Source of the DNA: Benthortus sp964440495
Lineage (GTDB): Archaea > Thermoproteota > Nitrososphaeria_A > Caldarchaeales > Wolframiiraptoraceae
Reading direction: 5' to 3'
DNA: 22,247 nt
NCBI GenBank assembly: GCA_964440495.1
Contig: CAYTSD010000020.1
Coordinates: 1 to 22,247 of the forward strand
Shown here: positions 1 through 7,665 of the stretch, in pieces
Layout: each line of letters opens with the position of its first letter
How positions within the stretch are numbered: position 1 is the stretch's first letter
Notes under the pieces: model-generated
Seen by the model: the letters and a program-made list of their open reading frames with translations, nothing else
Told to the model about the DNA's origin: nothing
The model's database searches: none
Position numbers and translations under genes: made by a program

Positions 1-679
1 CCAAGCTCACCTCAACATACTTCAATCCCGCCTTCAACGCCTTATCCGTGAAGGATTCGCTTGCGAAGGCCAGCCCATTGGTCGCGACGGCCGCGTAGAT
101 CCCCCTTCTCGATGTCTCCCTAACAATTGGTATGAAGTCTGGATGGACGGTTGGCTCGCCGCCGCTAAACGCTATCAACGGTATCCCCATCTCATCGAGC
201 TGATTTAGGACATTTAACTTCTCCTCGAATGTTAGCTCATTTGGAAGAGGCTTGGGGCCAGCGTTTTGATAACAGTGCTTACATCTTAGGTTACATGCGT
301 TTGTGAAGTTCCAGACTATGAGGAACGGTGCACAAAGTCTCTGCGGAACCGTGACGCCATATGTTAAGAGACTTCGCAGAACCAGCTCGATACCCCTTCT
401 GACACTCGGATCTCTTATCCCAGCCTCAAACTCCTCCTCACTTAGATGGAGTAATCTTATCATGGCGCCTATAAAGAGCTTAAAGAAGTAGTAGTCCATC
501 ATGCATGAAAAGGACCTATATTCCTTCTCCGAATCATCTATGAGCATGTTGAGGATATACTCAAGCCTCGACCTATATCCCTCAGGCCCCTTCTCAACAA
601 GCCTCTTCAAAAACGCTCGACTAACTCTATTACCTAACGCTATTCTAGCGAGCCTAATAACATCTACCTCTAATGGCAT
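1..679 (-). CDS. Radical SAM protein, 3' end cut off by window edge
   Basis: Reading from the ATG at 679, 226 codons run open to the window edge. The radical SAM cluster motif CxxxCxxC is at residues 129-136 (CNLRCKHC), followed by a GGEP motif at 173-176 that usually contacts the SAM amino group. About 125 residues of mainly helical, uncharacterised sequence precede the core, so the protein is longer at the N-terminus than a minimal radical SAM domain. The core resembles the archaeal SPASM/MoaA-like radical SAM group, whose members modify peptides or build cofactors; the C-terminal half that would reveal auxiliary clusters is outside the window. A TATA-like box lies about 30 bp upstream, so the transcript is probably near-leaderless. 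It is divergent from the AmrS-like gene at 865. The family is secure; the substrate is unknown. Confidence 0.85.
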   Translation of the reverse strand, partial: MPLEVDVIRLARIALGNRVSRAFLKRLVEKGPEGYRSRLEYILNMLIDDSEKEYRSFSCMMDYYFFKLFIGAMIRLLHLSEEEFEAGIRDPSVRRGIELVLRSLLTYGVTVPQRLCAPFLIVWNFTNACNLRCKHCYQNAGPKPLPNELTFEEKLNVLNQLDEMGIPLIAFSGGEPTVHPDFIPIVRETSRRGIYAAVATNGLAFASESFTDKALKAGLKYVEVSL

Positions 680-707
680 ATCTTCTACTGTTTAATGGAC
701 CTGATTC

Positions 708-717
708 ATATAAAACT
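708..717 (-). promoter_or_regulatory. TATA-like promoter box for the radical SAM gene
   Basis: On the minus strand this stretch reads GTTTTATATG and lies about 30 bp before the ATG at 679. That spacing puts the transcription start within a few bases of the start codon, as in leaderless archaeal messages. It was identified by eye only. Confidence 0.45.
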
Positions 718-864
718 TTTTACATAAAATACACACTCAGCAAGGGAAGAAATCATGAATGTGCAATCATGGATCTCTTAAGGGATAATATTTACGTGTT
801 AACACTTGGAGTGAGCGGCCGTCGCTGAAAATGGTTTTATTGCCCGATGAGGTGAATTGTTTTT

Positions 865-1902
865 GTGGAGTTTCAAGCGCGGCTTTATGAGAAGCTTGAA
901 GACGATGTTGTGAGGTGTCTCGTCTGTGAGAGAAGATGCGTCCTTAAACCGGGTCAGACAGGTATCTGTAAGAATTACCTGAATCTGTCTGGAAAACTCA
1001 TCCACTTAGGGTATGGTGTCTTGAGCGCGGTTGAAAGTAGGCCGATAGAGATTAAGCCTCTCTTCCATTATTGGCCCAACAGCACCGCCCTCACCTTCTC
1101 AGGCTATGGATGCAACTTCTACTGCCCATGGTGCCAGAACCATCACCTAAGCTTCTCAAAACCTCCGAGAAACCCGGTGAGGGTTCAGCCTAAGATGCTT
1201 GTTGAGAAGGCTTTGAGGATGGGGGATGAGGGGCTCTGCGCAAGCTTCAACGAGCCTGCAACTCTCTACGACTACCTCATAGACCTCTTCAGCCTTGGGA
1301 GGAGGAACGGATTATATGGTGTTCTAGTGACGAATGGATACTTCACGGAGGAGGCGTTGAAACTTCTCGTAGAAGCTGGAGCAGACGGGTTCAGCATAGA
1401 CATCAAGGGATGTCCGAAAGCACGTAAAGCACTCGCAACAATAGACCACGTGAAGGTCTTCAGGAACGCTGGGAAGCTGATAGACCTAGGCGGACACGTT
1501 GAGATGGTCTACCTAGTTGTAACGGGATTCAACGATGATGAGGAATGCGTTGAATGGATTCTTGGGAAACACCTCGACCTACTAGGCCCAGACACCCCTC
1601 TCCACATCAACCGATACTATCCTGCACATGTCTGGAGGAAGCCCTCCACCCCTCTCTCAAAGCTGCTTAAAATCATGGAAAAAGCACGACGCATTGGGAT
1701 AAACTACGTCTATGTTGGTAACGTTGGTGTTCCCGAGCTTGAGGAGACAAGATGCCCGAAGTGCGGGAAAACACTCATAGCACGCCATCATTACCGGGTA
1801 ACCTACTACCACCTCGACGGCGACAGATGCCCGAGATGCGGCCAGAGAATACCGATTAGAGGAAGATTCATTAAAGGAAAGCCTCTACCCCTCCAACTCT
1901 AA
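865..1902 (+). CDS. amrS: AmrS-like radical SAM enzyme (AmmeMemoRadiSam type)
   Basis: This 345-residue protein has the architecture of AmrS. An N-terminal cysteine cluster (C18, C21, C25, C35) is followed by a radical SAM motif CxxxCxxC at 83-90 (CNFYCPWC) and a C-terminal zinc ribbon at 297-325 (CPKCG and CPRCG). AmrS proteins are related to pyruvate formate-lyase activating enzymes and are named for frequent association with AMMECR1 and Memo proteins; their reaction is not established. Neither partner is in the window. The start is taken as GTG at 865, with GAGGTGA nine bases upstream at 849-855. Alternatively, a T-rich box around 834-841 would make the message leaderless; AT-rich sequence at 787-794 is another promoter candidate. 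A generic PflA-like activase is possible, but the terminal zinc ribbon argues for AmrS. Confidence 0.85.
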   Translation: MEFQARLYEKLEDDVVRCLVCERRCVLKPGQTGICKNYLNLSGKLIHLGYGVLSAVESRPIEIKPLFHYWPNSTALTFSGYGCNFYCPWCQNHHLSFSKPPRNPVRVQPKMLVEKALRMGDEGLCASFNEPATLYDYLIDLFSLGRRNGLYGVLVTNGYFTEEALKLLVEAGADGFSIDIKGCPKARKALATIDHVKVFRNAGKLIDLGGHVEMVYLVVTGFNDDEECVEWILGKHLDLLGPDTPLHINRYYPAHVWRKPSTPLSKLLKIMEKARRIGINYVYVGNVGVPELEETRCPKCGKTLIARHHYRVTYYHLDGDRCPRCGQRIPIRGRFIKGKPLPLQL

Positions 1903-1909
1903 GTACTAT

Positions 1910-1918
1910 GTTTATTTA
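1910..1918 (+). promoter_or_regulatory. TATA-like promoter box for the prepilin-like cluster
   Basis: GTTTATTTA lies 20 bp before the ATG at 1939. The same nine bases occur before argG at 7666-7674. The spacing predicts leaderless or nearly leaderless transcription of the first prepilin-like gene. Confidence 0.45.
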
Positions 1919-1938
1919 GCTGCGTAAACCTTATTCCC

Positions 1939-2448
1939 ATGTTGAGGAGGGAGCGTCTGAGAGGGCTAAGCGAGGTAACGGCTGCAGCCATCATAGCGGT
2001 TATAATCCTCACTACAGGAATAACTGTCTACCTCGCCGTGGGAAGCATGGCAAGCGTATACGGCAACTACTATCGACAGGACATAGATAGAAGTATAGCT
2101 CAGCAGAATCTGTTTCTCTCAATAGAATACATCCAAGTGAAGCCTGATGGAACATGCATCCTCTTTATACATAATTATGGCCGAGAAGATGCCGTGATAA
2201 CCGACGCCTACATCTACCCTGCAAATACTTCAGTTAGTATTGGACTTCGCTTCACCTTAAACATCCTCATCCGGAAGGGAGAGTTTGGGAACATTACCTT
2301 GAGCTGCAGCGACTGTGTCGGCGCCGACGAGATTATTGCGAAGATCTACGCTATTCCAAGCAGGCTTCGCTCCTCCACGTCGCCGTCCCCCGAGTACGCC
2401 CAGTTCGGCAGATGGTTCAGCACACGTACAGCGGTAGCCACACCTTAA
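1939..2448 (+). CDS. Prepilin-like secreted protein 1 (class III signal peptide)
   Basis: This 169-residue protein begins with a short basic leader ending in RLRG. The sequence LSEVTAAAII and a hydrophobic stretch to about residue 36 follow. That is the archaeal type IV pilin/archaellin pattern, processed by a PibD/FlaK-type peptidase after Gly9, leaving the hydrophobic helix at the new N-terminus. The rest is a single small, probably beta-rich domain containing a conserved-looking segment (CILFIHNYGREDAVITDAYI) that has clear counterparts in the next two genes. Two close cysteines (CSDC, near residues 123-126) may form a disulfide. It could be a minor pilin, adhesin subunit or sensor; no pilus ATPase or membrane platform gene is nearby. 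It heads a row of three such genes and has its own TATA-like box. Confidence 0.75.
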   Translation: MLRRERLRGLSEVTAAAIIAVIILTTGITVYLAVGSMASVYGNYYRQDIDRSIAQQNLFLSIEYIQVKPDGTCILFIHNYGREDAVITDAYIYPANTSVSIGLRFTLNILIRKGEFGNITLSCSDCVGADEIIAKIYAIPSRLRSSTSPSPEYAQFGRWFSTRTAVATP

Positions 2449-2450
2449 AA

Positions 2451-2459
2451 CCTTATTAT
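2451..2459 (+). promoter_or_regulatory. Possible TATA-like box before prepilin-like gene 2
   Basis: CCTTATTAT lies 24 bp before the ATG at 2484, the same spacing seen at other gene heads here. The intergenic space is only 35 bp, so the gene may instead be cotranscribed with the upstream one. Confidence 0.3.
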
Positions 2460-2483
2460 CTTGGTTTATATCTCTAAGTCTGG

Positions 2484-3758
2484 ATGCGGAGGAGGGGTCG
2501 AAGCGGGATAAGCGAGGCAGTAGCCTCAATCATACTTGCAAGTGTAACTGTTAGCCTTGGGCTTGCATTATGGGGGCTTACGACAGGATGGTCGTTCTCC
2601 TCTTCCCTCGAGTTCACCCGGGAGACCGATGAATCCATCGCCCAAGTTCAGTCCTTGATAAGCGTAGAGTTTGCCTACATGAGCGGGGGAGAATGCGTCC
2701 TCCATTTGAGGAACATCGGGGACACGCAGGTGAAGATCATGGAAGTAGAGCTTTATCCCGAAGGCGGGGGAGGGCCGATAAAGCCCGAGTTCAGAGCCCC
2801 AGAACTCATAGATAGGGGAGAAGTAGGGGTAATGAGAATAGAGTCTGAGAGCTACTGTAACTCAGACAGCGACAAGGCGGTGAAAGTGGTGATACTCTAC
2901 TCCGCTAAGCGGACATCTGATGACCCCGGGAGATATCTCAGGTTCCCCTACCTGCTCGCCCCAGTAAACCTAGTTCAAGGAGGTGGTGGAGGAGGAGGCG
3001 GCGGTGGAGGAGGGAGCACATGCAACTTTGCATGCGAGGAGACTTGCACATGGGACGACGTATACACTTTATTTAAGGTCGGAGAAGACTTAACCCTTCG
3101 GATGAGCGGGGGTCTAAGCGGGACAGCTTATGACACCGACATACAGGGAACAACTATAATTCTCATAGAACTTGATAATGGGACAAACATAAGGATAGAG
3201 TTGTATAAGGTTGGGAGCGAGGTCAAGGTCGACATCTACAAAGATGGAGAAGAGGTTGTGGACGAACAAGGGTTTAGCTATCTTACGTTCAATAACCGCC
3301 TAAACCACGATATTTCTACTCATGGGTCTGAAGACGTGATAGTCTATGAGAGTGGAAGCCTTCTGCAGCTCTCAAATGCACACTTCAGCGAGATTAATCT
3401 CATAGTGGAATTCACGGCCTCTGAACCCTATAAAGTGGAAGACGCACCCGGATACATCACCACCATCCCAGAACTGGTCCTCAGCCAAGGACGTGGAGAC
3501 ATCCAGATAGACGAGCTTTGCTCGAGGGTAATCGACGGCAAGATCGGCGGAGAGAAGTGCGATGGGGGATGCTCGGTTGAGGACAGCCCATGCATTCGCT
3601 TCACGATAAACCGTATGCATGTGGATGACACTAACTTCGCAAGCGTAATCTATGCAAGTGAAGAGAATACGATAAGAGTTGAGGGGAGCTCGACAGACGT
3701 TGAGATGTGCTTAGGGGAAGGCGCAACATCTGAGTGCTGTGGAGGTGAGGGCGGCTGA
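2484..3758 (+). CDS. Prepilin-like secreted protein 2 with Gly12 linker and Cys-rich C-terminal domain
   Basis: This 424-residue protein starts with RRRGRSG and then ISEAVASIILAS, a class III signal peptide predicted to be cut after Gly8, with a hydrophobic helix to about residue 35. Residues 36-160 repeat the small domain of the preceding gene. Residues 166-177 are twelve consecutive glycines encoded by mixed GGN codons. A C-terminal domain of about 245 residues follows, predicted mainly beta, with cysteines clustered at its start (CNFACEETC) and end (CCGGEGG at the terminus). The layout suggests a pilin-type anchor presenting an exposed disulfide-stabilised domain on a flexible tether. The terminal glycine codons also contain the ribosome-binding sequence for the next gene, whose start overlaps this stop. 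The function of the C-terminal domain is unknown to me. Confidence 0.7.
   Translation: MRRRGRSGISEAVASIILASVTVSLGLALWGLTTGWSFSSSLEFTRETDESIAQVQSLISVEFAYMSGGECVLHLRNIGDTQVKIMEVELYPEGGGGPIKPEFRAPELIDRGEVGVMRIESESYCNSDSDKAVKVVILYSAKRTSDDPGRYLRFPYLLAPVNLVQGGGGGGGGGGGGSTCNFACEETCTWDDVYTLFKVGEDLTLRMSGGLSGTAYDTDIQGTTIILIELDNGTNIRIELYKVGSEVKVDIYKDGEEVVDEQGFSYLTFNNRLNHDISTHGSEDVIVYESGSLLQLSNAHFSEINLIVEFTASEPYKVEDAPGYITTIPELVLSQGRGDIQIDELCSRVIDGKIGGEKCDGGCSVEDSPCIRFTINRMHVDDTNFASVIYASEENTIRVEGSSTDVEMCLGEGATSECCGGEGG
3740..3757 (+). promoter_or_regulatory. Shine-Dalgarno and CTG start that define prepilin-like gene 3
   Basis: GGAGGTGAG at 3741-3749 is a near-perfect complement to the archaeal 16S rRNA tail and ends five bases before a CTG codon at 3755. 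CTG overlaps the upstream TGA stop as CTGA. No ATG, GTG or TTG lies between the in-frame stop at 3746-3748 and this CTG; the next conventional start is GTG at 3785, inside the hydrophobic segment. Confidence 0.6.
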
Positions 3759-5155
3759 AGGGGATTTCCAGCGTCTTAGGGGCAGTGATCTTAGCGGCGA
3801 TAGTCTTCACAACCCTGATCCCCCTACTCATCTTCCTCCAGAACACCACGACCCTCTACCACCTCCAAGTCTTGGAGAGAAACAGGTTCGAGGCCGAGAG
3901 GCTTCAAGAAAATCTGGAGGTCCACGCGACTGTATCTCCAGGGAGTAATGATATCTACCTCCTCGTCAGGAATAAAGGAACACTCGCAGTAAACCTAACT
4001 AGCGTATACATCGCCGACAGCGGGGGAGGGTTGACAACCTGGACTCCCACGGGCGAGTCCTCCTCGGTTATCTCCCCCCTCTCGTCCATAATCCCGATAA
4101 AGCTTGATGTAGCGGCAGAGGAGGATAAAAGCTACATGATTCACGCTGCGACCGATAGGGGAAGAAGCTACGCGGCGGCTGAGAAGCCCCTAAACATCAC
4201 AGACCCACCATACATACTCCAAGTAACCATACTGAACATGAAATACGATAGAAGATATCTGATAACGGTTGAAGTGGCCGATTGGGGTGAAGATGGGTTG
4301 CGGCTTGGATGCGTGGTGGGTAGCCAGCCCTGCCAGCCACAAGCAACTATGGACTTCTACTCCCTGAGGTGGAACGATAATCAGACGTTCATCTTCAAGC
4401 TTCTTCCTGGGAATTACAGTATAAGTGTAACGGAGCTTAAGTGGAGCGATACTGGCTGGACGCAGACAGATGAGCTTGGACCGGAGTATGTCTTGGTTCT
4501 CGGAGACACTTCAAAGATAATCCAGTTTCCATATAACGCGCCGCAGCCGATAAACCCTGAAAGCGACCTAATGCTTATGCTTAAGCTACCTGAAACAGTC
4601 ATGACCGATGAACAGGAAGTAACAATAAACGGAAATCTAATAGTAGGATTACTGCAGACGGCGAATGAACCGCTGAGAAACCTAAACATAGAGATAGAGA
4701 TAACCGACTATCATCAAATAGATATATCATCTACACATATAACCCCTGAAGAAATCACGATAAATAGAATTCTCCCAGGCCAAGCACTCATCTACAACAT
4801 AACGATAGACACGAAGCTAATATCAGATATTGCTGGAGGATACATAACGCTTAGAGCAGAGCTGGACTCAGCCCAAGGAGAGAGAACAGGACAAGAATAC
4901 ACAAACATATATTCCCAAGAACAGACAACAACAATATGTATACTAACAACAATAGAAAACGTATACGAAGTAAGATGCGGGTCAGTAAGTAATTGTTGGG
5001 GATGTACACATTATTGTGAAAGTATATCTGACCCTGACGCAGGATATGTATGTACGAGACTATTCTGTATACCTATACCCTTTGATGAAGATATATGTTG
5101 TTGTCGATGCACTATCGATTTGGGCGTTATTCCTCGTTGCGATATTCCTCCTTAG
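3755..5155 (+). CDS. Prepilin-like secreted protein 3, CTG start, Cys-rich C-terminus
   Basis: With a CTG start at 3755 the protein is 466 residues and begins LKGISSVLGAVILAAI, again a class III signal peptide (cut after KG) followed by a hydrophobic helix. Starting at GTG 3785 would remove the processing site and part of the helix, so I prefer CTG, which also has a strong ribosome-binding site and stop-start overlap with the gene upstream. After the helix comes the shared small domain (IYLLVRNKGTLAVNLTSVYI), then about 300 residues of probable beta-sandwich repeats. The last 75 residues carry twelve cysteines, including an ICCCRC run, resembling a disulfide-rich secreted module. Codon use in the last third is unusually A-rich. 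The extreme 3' end overlaps another reading frame coding a possible transmembrane helix. Surface filament or adhesin component is an inference. Confidence 0.7.
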   Translation: MKGISSVLGAVILAAIVFTTLIPLLIFLQNTTTLYHLQVLERNRFEAERLQENLEVHATVSPGSNDIYLLVRNKGTLAVNLTSVYIADSGGGLTTWTPTGESSSVISPLSSIIPIKLDVAAEEDKSYMIHAATDRGRSYAAAEKPLNITDPPYILQVTILNMKYDRRYLITVEVADWGEDGLRLGCVVGSQPCQPQATMDFYSLRWNDNQTFIFKLLPGNYSISVTELKWSDTGWTQTDELGPEYVLVLGDTSKIIQFPYNAPQPINPESDLMLMLKLPETVMTDEQEVTINGNLIVGLLQTANEPLRNLNIEIEITDYHQIDISSTHITPEEITINRILPGQALIYNITIDTKLISDIAGGYITLRAELDSAQGERTGQEYTNIYSQEQTTTICILTTIENVYEVRCGSVSNCWGCTHYCESISDPDAGYVCTRLFCIPIPFDEDICCCRCTIDLGVIPRCDIPP

Positions 5156-5166
5156 GGTGGTTGTTT

Positions 5167-5957
5167 GTGTTTTCTCGTTGGGAGTTTCTTGTTAGGGGTG
5201 TTGTGCAAGGTGTTGGGTACAGGTATATTGTTAGATATTTCGCGGTAACCCATCACCTCACAGGATATGTGGAAAACCTTCCAGATGGAGGCGTCAAGAT
5301 AATAGCTGAAGGAAGAGAGGAAGATCTAGAAAAATTCATGGAAGAGATAAGGATTGATAGGCCGCCGATAAAAGTTGAGCATATAGAGGTGAAGAAGGGA
5401 AAACCTACACGGAGATACAGGACCTTCAAGATACGCACAGCCTCCCTCAAAGAAGAACTCGTTGAAGGATTCGGAACCGGCGCAACCTACCTAAAAACAA
5501 TACTAGACAAACAAGACCAAATGCTTGAAAAACAAGATAAGATGCTGGAAAGACAGGACCTAATGCTTGAAAAACAGGACAGGATGCTTGAAAAACAGGA
5601 CCTAATGCTGGAGAAGCAGGATAGGATGCTGGAGAAGCNNNNNNNNNNNNNNNNNNNNNNNNNNNNNNNNNNNNNNNNNNNNNNNNNNNNNNNNNNNNNN
5701 NNNNNNNNNNNNNNNNNNNNNNNNNNNNNNNNNNNNNNATGCTTGAAAAACAGGACCTAATGCTGGAGAAGCAGGATAGGATGCTGGAGAAGCAAGACCA
5801 GATGCTAGAGAAACAAGATATGATGGTTGAGAAACAGGATGAGACCCTTGGGGAACTTAGGGGGATTAGAAGTGACTTGAAGACCCTCATGGAGGAGAGG
5901 CTTAAGAGATTGGAGGAAGACGTAGCGAAGATAAAGGCCAAGCTTGGAATAACCTAA
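5167..5957 (+). CDS. Acylphosphatase fused to heptad-repeat coiled coil, interrupted by assembly gap
   Basis: The N-terminal 90 residues are a complete acylphosphatase: VRGVVQGVGYR supplies the phosphate-binding loop and catalytic Arg, and GYVENLPDGG supplies the catalytic Asn. Such enzymes hydrolyse acyl phosphates such as carbamoyl or acetyl phosphate. A linker then leads into near-perfect seven-residue units of the form MLEKQDx, followed by a second, charged helical segment ending KIKAKLGIT. The repeat must form a long coiled coil, so the enzyme is probably oligomeric. The gap at 5639-5738 falls inside the repeat and puts the two halves out of frame as printed. The flanks share 55 identical bases; overlapping them restores one frame of 211 residues. 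GTG 5167 is chosen because it follows AGGGTGG by six bases; TTG 5161 and ATG 5095 are in frame upstream. Confidence 0.75.
5521..5843 (+). repeat. 21-bp tandem repeat coding for MLEKQDx heptads
   Basis: Units begin with ATG at 5521, 5542, 5563, 5584, 5605 and 5626 before the gap, and at 5739, 5760, 5781, 5802 and 5823 (variant ATGGTT) after it. Units are near-identical, with synonymous third-base changes such as GAAAAA versus GAGAAG. The true copy number is unknown because of the gap; it would be eight units if the shared flanks are one sequence. Confidence 0.85.
5639..5738. other. Assembly gap of 100 N inside the tandem repeat
   Basis: There are exactly 100 Ns, a conventional placeholder length. 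The 55 bases just before (5584-5638) equal the 55 bases just after (5739-5793), so the two contigs may overlap rather than be separated. Confidence 0.95.
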
Positions 5958-6038
5958 AATAATCGACCCACAGTGAAAACATAAAAATCGGCTTCCTAGA
6001 ATTCAGCATGGCTTAGAGATTAAGGCAAGGGATAGCAG

Positions 6039-7610
6039 ATGACTGAAGTCAAGTTTGAGCGCATTTCTCCAGCGGATTTCTTCTACAGGAATAGGGATAT
6101 CGCTGGTTTCAGCAGTCCCTCACGTTCGCTTTACATGAGTATACGTGAACTTGTTGAAAATGCTCTCGACGCATGTGAGGTTGGTAGGATTCTTCCGCAG
6201 GTTGTTGTTGAGCTTTGGGAGGAGAGGGGGGTTGAGGATAAGGGGGTTTATAGGCTGAGGGTTGAGGACAACGGTATAGGGGTTTCGAAGGAGCATATTC
6301 CAAAGGCTTTCGCAACGGTTTTCTATGGAAGCAAGTATGGGTACAAGCAGAGTAGGGGGACATTCGGCCTCGGCGGGACGATGGCCCTCCTCTACGGCCA
6401 GATAACGACAAACAAGCCTGCGACAGTCATATCAAGCACGGGTGGGAAAGAGATTCACAGATTCGTCCTAATGATAGATATTGTTGAGAATAAGCCGAAG
6501 ATTTTCGAGCACAAGGTCTTCAAGAATACAAGCGGATGGCATGGAACGATAATTGACTACTATCTTGAGGCAGACTACACGAACAGTAAGGCCAAGATAA
6601 TAGACTACTTCAAGCATACCGCTATAGCGAACCCCCATGCAACGCTCTTATTCATAGACCCTAGGGGTAGGATGTACTATTATCCTAGGGCTGCGAAGAA
6701 GGTTCCGGAGCCTCCTATCGAGTCTCTCCCCCATCCAGTTGGAGTTGATGTTGAGACCATGGGGAGACTTCTCGCAGCCAGTAAGGAGAGAAACCTTGTA
6801 TCCTTTATGATGAGGAATTTCCAGAGAGTTGGGGAGAAGACTGCGCGTAACGTCTTAGAGTTAGCTGGGATACCTCCGGACACGAACCCTAGAAAGCTTA
6901 CACATAACCAGATTACCGCGCTTGTTGACGCAATTAAGCATTATGGAAGATTTAGGGCGCCTGACCCCTCATCCGTCAGCCCAATAGGTAAGGAGCTTCT
7001 CGAAGTAGGGATAAGAAACATGCTTAACCCAGAGTTTCTATACGTTGTCCAGAGGCAGCCTGCATCCTACTCAGGGTTCCCATTCGTAGTCGAGGTCGGA
7101 TTAGCTTACGGCGGAGAGATACCGGCCAGCGACAGCATAAAGATTTACAGGTTTGCGAATAAGATACCTCTACTCTATGATGAGAGGGCTGATGTCGTCT
7201 GGAAGGTTGTTAATGAGCGTATTGATTGGTCGACCTACAAGGTTCCACGGGTTGCGCCCCTCGCGATAGTTACGCATATCTGTTCGCCGAAGATTCCCTA
7301 CAAGACTGTTGGGAAGGAGGCTGTAGCCGATAGACCTGAGATAGAGAGGGAGCTTCTCGCGGCGATCAGGGAGGCTGCACGGGAACTCAAGCTCTACCTG
7401 AGCAGGATAGAGAAGAAGCAGACCGTAATCAAGAGACTCAACGTCTATGCCCGCTACCTCCCCCTGATAGCGAAGTTCGCTGCGAGACTCGCCGACGAGA
7501 AGGAGCCCGACATAACCAAGCTTCTCAAACCCCTTGGAGTCGACGACGAGCTTGTCGAGAAGGTTAGAAGGAGGGCCGCCCAGCGGATGGGGGTCGGTGA
7601 AGAATCTTAA
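6039..7610 (+). CDS. top6B: DNA topoisomerase VI subunit B
   Basis: This is the ATP-binding subunit of the type IIB topoisomerase that, with the Spo11-like subunit A, relaxes and decatenates DNA. The 523 residues match the usual size. The GHKL ATPase motifs are clear: ELVENALDACE near residues 37-47 with the catalytic Glu and Mg-binding Asn, VEDNGIGV at 75-82, and RGTFGLGGTMA at 106-116. A helix-two-turn-helix region (FMMRNFQRVGEKTARNVLEL) and the transducer domain with ICSPKIPYKTVGKE, probably carrying the switch lysine, follow. The ATG at 6039 fits the family N-terminus (RISPADFFYRNRDIAGF). No subunit A gene is in the window: the next gene, argG, has its own promoter box. Function is assigned with high confidence. 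Confidence 0.97.
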   Translation: MTEVKFERISPADFFYRNRDIAGFSSPSRSLYMSIRELVENALDACEVGRILPQVVVELWEERGVEDKGVYRLRVEDNGIGVSKEHIPKAFATVFYGSKYGYKQSRGTFGLGGTMALLYGQITTNKPATVISSTGGKEIHRFVLMIDIVENKPKIFEHKVFKNTSGWHGTIIDYYLEADYTNSKAKIIDYFKHTAIANPHATLLFIDPRGRMYYYPRAAKKVPEPPIESLPHPVGVDVETMGRLLAASKERNLVSFMMRNFQRVGEKTARNVLELAGIPPDTNPRKLTHNQITALVDAIKHYGRFRAPDPSSVSPIGKELLEVGIRNMLNPEFLYVVQRQPASYSGFPFVVEVGLAYGGEIPASDSIKIYRFANKIPLLYDERADVVWKVVNERIDWSTYKVPRVAPLAIVTHICSPKIPYKTVGKEAVADRPEIERELLAAIREAARELKLYLSRIEKKQTVIKRLNVYARYLPLIAKFAARLADEKEPDITKLLKPLGVDDELVEKVRRRAAQRMGVGEES

Positions 7611-7665
7611 ACATTCTTATAAACCTCTCATCAGATAATTAAGGAATAACCCAGGGCAAGTTATA

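Noticed and set aside
2968..3015. The run of glycine codons in prepilin-like gene 2 as a simple-sequence repeat or assembly error.
   Set aside because: The codons are mixed GGA/GGT/GGC/GGG and the frame continues cleanly, so it looks like a genuine glycine linker.
6109..6411. Minus-strand open frame inside top6B.
   Set aside because: It is fully antisense to a conserved gene with intact motifs; proline-rich composition is typical of shadows of purine-rich coding strands.
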